Source: Panax quinquefolius
Taxonomy: Eukaryota; Streptophyta; Magnoliopsida; Apiales; Araliaceae
DNA: 64,000 bases
Assembly: GCA_020205615.1 (NCBI GenBank)
Contig: CM035153.1
Span: 98,666,735-98,730,734, forward strand
Direction of reading: 5' to 3'
The position numbers and the translations under genes are program-made. Positions within the stretch are counted from its first letter, which is position 1. Each line of letters opens with the position of its first letter. Of the stretch, positions 58,626 through 64,000 are shown piece after piece. A model generated the notes under the pieces. It ran no database searches. It was not told the DNA's origin and was given only the letters and a program-made list of their open reading frames with translations.

Positions 58626-60649
58626 TGTGACGCCCCCAAAATATAGGTATACATCACCCATTTTGAGTCGCCTAATACATGGTACATAAATCAAATACAA
58701 CTTAATTATACAACTGTCGTGTAAAATACGACAAAACATAAACTGGGAGTTTAATCAATAATATTTCCTTCTAGACAATATCCACTCTCAATGGAGTCCT
58801 CATAGATAGTATACAAACTCAAATTCAATCCTGATTACATCAATTATCACATTATTTAACAGAATAGTGAGGACTACTAATGCTATCATCTGGACTGTCA
58901 CTCCGTTTCCCGACTCGTCCCAGCTATATTCTCATTTCCTGAAGAGAACAGTGAAAGAAAGGGTGAGCTCAACTAGCCCAGTAAGAAATATTATGACTAA
59001 GATAATGCAGAATAAATTATCATTAGTCTTCAACAATGTTAAACTAATAAAATACAATAGACATCAAGTTTAACTGCAGCGGAATAAGCAATCCATTAGA
59101 AGAGTCAAGTAGAGCATGATATCTACTAACTTCTATGATTTAAAATGTTTTCATCAATTTTTATCGCTGAGACTCAGCTTAATAAATAAACCACATCATC
59201 GAATCATCCATGCACTACGGGCCAAGGATATTCATTAAATCATCAATGGTCATAACTATACCGAATAATCCCTGGTCATAATCATACCAAAAACTGTCCA
59301 TCAATGCACTACAGGCCACTGAGGATTTTTACCACATCATTCGTCACATTACGGTTCTGATTACACCGAATAATCCCTGGTCATAATCACACCAAGTCCA
59401 TCTATGCACGTAAGCCAAAGATGACTTTATCACAATATAAGCATGAGAATGATGACAAAGATATAAGCATTAATCAAACGAAAATAACGATAAATATTAA
59501 AGACTTTAAATTTATCCAAATATTATCAATCACTTAATAAACTCATAATATAATATTATTAATATTATAACAATATTTTAATCACTTCTTAAACTTATAA
59601 ACAATTTATTTCAATTATTTACACTTTTACCAAATAATGCATTTAATCATTCAGAAATTTTATACTCATAAGATTTCATCACCAATGATCAATTCCATTA
59701 TCAAAAATCTGCATATACCCTATATAGGATTTCCAAGCCATAAAATCCTATTTTGCAAATTTTGTTACTTCACATAACATATTTAACTCATTTACTCATA
59801 ACTAGAATATTTTCATGAAAAATACCAAATCAGTCCCAAAAATATTTCTTTTCTGGGATTTAGCAGAATATAGTCCCATAATAAACATATATTTTCTCTT
59901 TAATTTTTAAAATTCATTTACTATTTTTCAAAAATCAATTTCTAATTAATTTCTTAAGAAATTAGCTAACTCAAGTTTAACTCCAAAATTCCCAAATCTT
60001 GGCAGGATCTTACACATGTTAATGTGAGCTTCCAAATTAAATTTCATAGTCATCTGAGTTATAGAACTCCAGTTATAAGCGTTTTTAATCGAAAAACCTA
60101 AATATTGAAATAGTCATAACTTGCTCATTTTAAGTCGGAATGAGCTCATTTTTTGACAGGGGGTACTTTATACCATATACTTTCATGTCCCAAAAGGCCA
60201 GAATTTTTCTCACAAATTAAGTGGCTGAAACAGGCCTTTTAAATTTCTGGGCAGTAGCTTTTTGCTATTTTGCAGCTTTTGATTCCTTTCCTAAAAACAG
60301 TCCACACGAAAATCTACAACACCTTTTCTAGTGATTCCACTTGGTTAAGTTATAAAACTCATAGATCTAACTCTAGAACTTGACCACACCCAAAAATTCA
60401 AAATATAATAGGAGATATGGTCAATTGAACTTCATATTCCATTTTCACCAAAATCTGATTTTCAACCCTTTGTGATTTCTAAGAAACTTTCATGTTTTCA
60501 CATAATAACCAACATAACTCATCATAACACTTACTAATACTACACATACCCATGATTTTCATCAGTCCAATGCTTTTATTTTGACTTTCCATCATAATCC
60601 ACGTAAACAGATCATTTTCATAATTTAATAAGGAATGAATACAAAGGAT

Positions 60650-61125
60650 CATTCACTATGCATGTGCTAATCCACATAGACAGGTTATTCCAACAGAATG
60701 ATAAAGAATGGAATAACAGAAGAAATTACCATGCGTGCAATAGACCGCATGCATGTGTTATTCCAATGTAATAATAAAGAATGGAACCAGTCACGCAATG
60801 CGTAACGCGACCGCATGCGATATATTCTAACGAATAATAAATAATGGAACCGTGTCCGGCGTAAGCGCACGCACGAGCGGTGATATATTCGACATAATAA
60901 TAAATGATGGAACCAGTCCCGCATAAACGCATACGCATGTGATATTCCGGCGAATAATAAAGAACGAAATAATAGAAGAATTTCACCATGTATGCGGTAC
61001 TTCGCATAAATAGGTTATTCCAACATAATAATAAAGAATGGAATAACAGAAGAATTTCACCATGTATGCGGTACTTCGCATATACAGGTTATTTCAACAG
61101 AATAATAAGGGATGGAATAACAATA
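60650..61125 (-). repeat. Stem-loop tandem array in LTR E
   Basis: Seven units of 60-75 bp. Perfect arms GTTATTCCA (61014-61022) and TGGAATAAC (61039-61047) around ATAATAATAAAGA-type loops, with others as GGTTATTCC/GGAATAACA or GGAACC. Spacers contain GCATGCG and ACGCATACGCATG-like words. Confidence 0.75.
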
Positions 61126-61321
61126 GCTCTCTTCATGAATATGAAAGAAATAATACCCCTTACGAGTACAACAAATAATATCTCTTACCTTAGAAAGAAA
61201 CTGGATACTGGAGTATTGAGGTAGCAGACTTCTCTTCTTCTTTCTCTCTATAATTTCTCTCTATAATAAATGCTCTATAGCTTGAGTGAATTGGTGAAGA
61301 ATAATGAAGAAATGAGTTTCT

Positions 61322-61331
61322 GTTTATAAGA
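61322..61331 (-). promoter_or_regulatory. TATA-like box of LTR E
   Basis: Minus-strand CTTATAAAC, about 60 bp upstream of CAAGCTATAGAG, equivalent to the CTATAAATA...CAAGCTATAGAG arrangement in B. Confidence 0.5.
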
Positions 61332-62517
61332 AAATATAGTTTCGATAATTGCACGCTTTGGGGCTCGAAATATTATAGTACAATACCTCCAACTTATCTT
61401 TCATTTTTAATTTAGTCCTGAAAGTATTATCAAACTTGCACCACCTCCCCTAATATTAAATAATGTGAATCAATAGTTCAATCATGTGAACAAATAGCTA
61501 TAATCATGTGAATCAATAACAATTATTTGTTTATTTATCCGGTTAATTGCCCGATTGGTCAATATAACTTCCAGACATCAATTATTATCGAAATAAATGT
61601 CATTTTTTACTAACGCTAATAATCCCAACACAATGGAACTATTTTCATCAAAAAAATTATTTTTGAAATTTCGAAGTTTGACTTTTTTTGAAAAAGTCAT
61701 TTGTTGACTTTTTTTGACCAAAAAGTTAACCCCGAAAAATTTTATGTTTATAGTCTATTTCTACTAATTCCATCGTTTCGGACTCAAATATCATGTCCGC
61801 ATCTCCAAATTCAACTCCGAACTCAAATTTGATTTAATAACATTCATCATTAGTATTATAACTCAAAATATTTAACAACCAGGTCGTTCCCAGGAAAGAG
61901 GGGGCTTTCCAATTAGGATTTCTCCCTATTGGCGCGCAATTAGGTGACCAAACCTCCCCTTGACAGAACTTCTAGACATTGTAAATATTATAATTTAATA
62001 ATATGAATAACTTTGTCGTCTCCATTATTGATTTAATAATATATCATATCATGCAGATGATACTGTGACAATAATCGAATCAATAATATTAGAGATATGA
62101 TGCAGCAATTACTGTAGCAATAAATGAGTATAACTGAGTGACTTCTCACGTAAGCATCAATAATCAATACCGTGTGCTACTATGCAACCACACGTATTAC
62201 TGTACTTTTACTACCGGGTAGTTCAACAGTTTTAACGGTAACACTTCCGCCGTTATTTTTATAAAAATATAATTTTGTTATTTTCTTACTACGACAATAC
62301 TTCCGTTGTGGGTTCACGAAGATTGTGTGGTAAATTTGATATTCCTAGATAAAAAGAATATTCCCCGACCAATCGAATATTATATAACAACTTGCATACT
62401 TTGCAAAATTTATAAATACTACCCAAAACTATGACATTATATCAAATCCACACCATATTATTAAAAAAAATATTTCGAGAAATTTAAATCTTTATTCATA
62501 AAATCTGGGGTCTCACA

Positions 62518-62576
62518 ACTGGCACTGGTGCGACAGCCGTTGGCATCTCCGTACTCATCTTATCTTCTCCCGACAT
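62518..62576 (-). CDS. Element C ORF1, first codons
   Basis: ATG at 62576 opens MSGEDKMSTEMPTAVAPVPV, which runs to the ACTGG target site and continues in frame at 55686 across element E. Start chosen as the first ATG about 200 bp after the PBS, in the same frame as the downstream part. Confidence 0.7.
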
Positions 62577-62765
62577 CCTACAATCAGTTTAAACAACTTG
62601 ATTAGTACTTCACCAGTACAAACTTCTCACACTATGTATCCACTTATATCACTATCGATACGCTTCAGCAATCCCTCACTTAGTACTCTAAATGAGTATT
62701 CTCTATCTCGCTCATAGTTATAATCCTAGGAATTTCCCCACCCCACTTAAGGTTTATAACCTCGA

Positions 62766-62777
62766 CTTTGATACCAA
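62766..62777 (-). promoter_or_regulatory. Primer-binding site of element C
   Basis: Reverse complement TTGGTATCAAAG, six to seven bases from the LTR end GGGGTGTCA. Initiator tRNA-Met type. Confidence 0.82.
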
Positions 62778-62783
62778 CTCTCA

Positions 62784-64000
62784 TGACACCCCAAATCCGG
62801 TTTACTGAATTTTAGTTTGGTGTTCATGATCTACAATATAATAACATCTAACTACCCATTCATATAGAAATAGTAATACATATCACATTAACATATGTTG
62901 TTAATACATTAGTCTCAGACCCGCTAACCTTAACATTACAAACATACCCCTTAGATATACAAAAAGGGTTTACAATACAACATAATAGTAATAATGTTCA
63001 TTATACTAATTTATCACTATGCCTTTTCCTTTATTCTTCTTCACAGCACCTTCTGCAACTTCGTCCCTAGCTGAAAGGTTTTATTTAGCAAAGGGTGAGC
63101 AACAAGTTTGCCCCGTAAGTTAAGACATACAGTAAATGTATAGGAATAGATAACAAGTCTTCTCTCATTCTATGCAACAATAATCTGAATATGAAAGAGT
63201 ACAACGCTTTCAAGATTTTCTACGATATTCAAATGAATAATCAAGAATTAATTCTAAGAAATAGCAAAGTGGAATGTTTTCCAGATTTATGTTGAGTGAT
63301 CCATTGGATCTTGAACTTCTCTTCTCGAGTAACTATCAATGATTTGACTTTGATATACCCAGGTGTATCAGATAACCATAAAGATTAAATCATACCCCTC
63401 TGCAAGTATATAAAGTGATCAGCTTTATTATACCCTATTATACGATAATACTTAATCGCCAAGAAAATGCTTAGAATATACGACCAATAAAAATTCCCTT
63501 TATATAAAAGGTTGTTCTTCTCAGTCTCATAATCAAGATTTTGATTTAACAGTGAAATACTGTGATTTCAATTTCTAATTACTTCTCGATCTAGCCAAAA
63601 TAATTGGTATCGATCTGTCAATAATAATTGAATTCTCTTCTCGAACCTATCAAGTTCTAACAAATGTTCGTCTAGCCAGAATAATTGGCTAAGATATTTC
63701 TCAACATAATTCGATAATATACAGGAATTATATGTATTGTCAATACTAGCTTCTACGGATATGAATATCCAACAACAGTTATTCTATGAATGTATATTTT
63801 CTAAATCAGTAATTCAATTTGAATTATTAAACATGCACTAACTGCGAATAATCAATAATAAATTCTTGGACGTGGTATAATTAACAATAATCAACCACTA
63901 TAATATTTACACAATATTAACTCAAGGTTGATTTAGGAAACTTGCCTTCTCCGCTGATTACAACTACACAAAATACTTATCTGCGTTCGTAAGACCTATA
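62784..64000 (-). mobile_element. Element C 5' LTR (cut by the window end)
   Basis: Starts (plus strand) TGACACCCCAAATCCGG and matches 38868-39758 and 49731 onward. About 1.2 kb of an expected 4.3 kb is present. No gene inside. Confidence 0.88.

Larger units (their letters stand above)
55687..62517 (-). mobile_element. Gypsy element E, internally deleted
   Basis: Minus-strand element flanked by ACTGG and inserted in ORF1 of C. It has a full 5' LTR (62517-58626), a PBS with a second PBS copy, a coiled-coil ORF, protease, a scrap of RT, an integrase C-terminus and only the last 0.75 kb of its 3' LTR (56439-55687). RT, RNase H, most integrase and the U3 of the 3' LTR are missing. LTR sequence and pol relate it to B and K. 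Confidence 0.9.
58626..62517 (-). mobile_element. Element E 5' LTR
   Basis: 3892 bp, minus-strand TGTGAGACCCCAGA to GGGGGCGTCACA. Related to LTRs of B and K but about 1.2 kb longer, the extra length being mostly in 59400-60640. It has a TATA-like CTTATAAAC at 61322-61331 and the stem-loop array at 60650-61125. 61430-61560 has remnants of CAATAGT-like repeats. Confidence 0.9.

Noticed and set aside
58425..58739. 104-codon minus-strand frame
   Set aside because: Reads from the LTR E end through both PBS copies and the 150-bp unit; no coding signal.

Overview
The window is a block of nested LTR retrotransposons from a plant (angiosperm) nuclear genome. It is AT-rich and I found no intact host gene, rRNA or tRNA gene. 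The evidence is Ty3/gypsy and Ty1/copia Gag-Pol remnants, primer-binding sites (PBS) complementary to plant initiator tRNA-Met, polypurine tracts (PPT), TG...CA LTR ends with 5-bp target-site duplications (TSDs), very long LTRs (1.85 to 4.4 kb), microsatellites and telo-box motifs. The species cannot be named from this sequence. Single-letter element names below are mine.

Layout. (1) 1-8393: a gypsy LTR (98-3988, upstream end unresolved), its PBS, a degraded leader, an integrase C-terminus/chromodomain remnant, a PPT and a second LTR (6780-8393). (2) 8394-8728 and 34016 onward: one leader-like target split by a 4.4-kb solo LTR D (8729-10228 plus 31091-34010, TSD ATGGG). (3) Inside D, at 10229-31085, are two different Ty1/copia elements, X and Y, joined head to tail with no spacer and bracketed by one TSD (GAATC). 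Y is itself split by a solo gypsy LTR K (24720-27406, TSD ACTGG). (4) 34983-38870: a second copy of LTR H (the 98-3988 LTR). (5) 38868 to beyond 64000: a minus-strand element C with about 4.3-kb LTRs. Its interior codes for a coiled-coil/CCHC ORF and a Gag but no Pol, so it looks non-autonomous. Its 3' LTR holds a complete gypsy chromovirus B (39764-49725, TSD TAATT). Its first ORF holds a minus-strand gypsy E (55687-62517, TSD ACTGG).

The insertion order follows from the nesting: C and the H/middle-LTR chain are older than D, B and E; D is older than X/Y; Y is older than K. Nearly all coding regions are broken by stops and frameshifts, so nothing here is likely to move by itself. The most intact reading frames are in C and E.

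The most interesting signals are mainly non-coding: the X/Y concatemer with one TSD; an array of stem-loops with GGAG loops between PBS and gag in X and Y; a tandem stem-loop array in the leader of the B-family LTRs; a repeat unit linked to a duplicated PBS in E; the extra coiled-coil/CCHC ORF upstream of Gag in C; and mismatch hot spots at CNG-rich stretches that may be a sequencing artefact.
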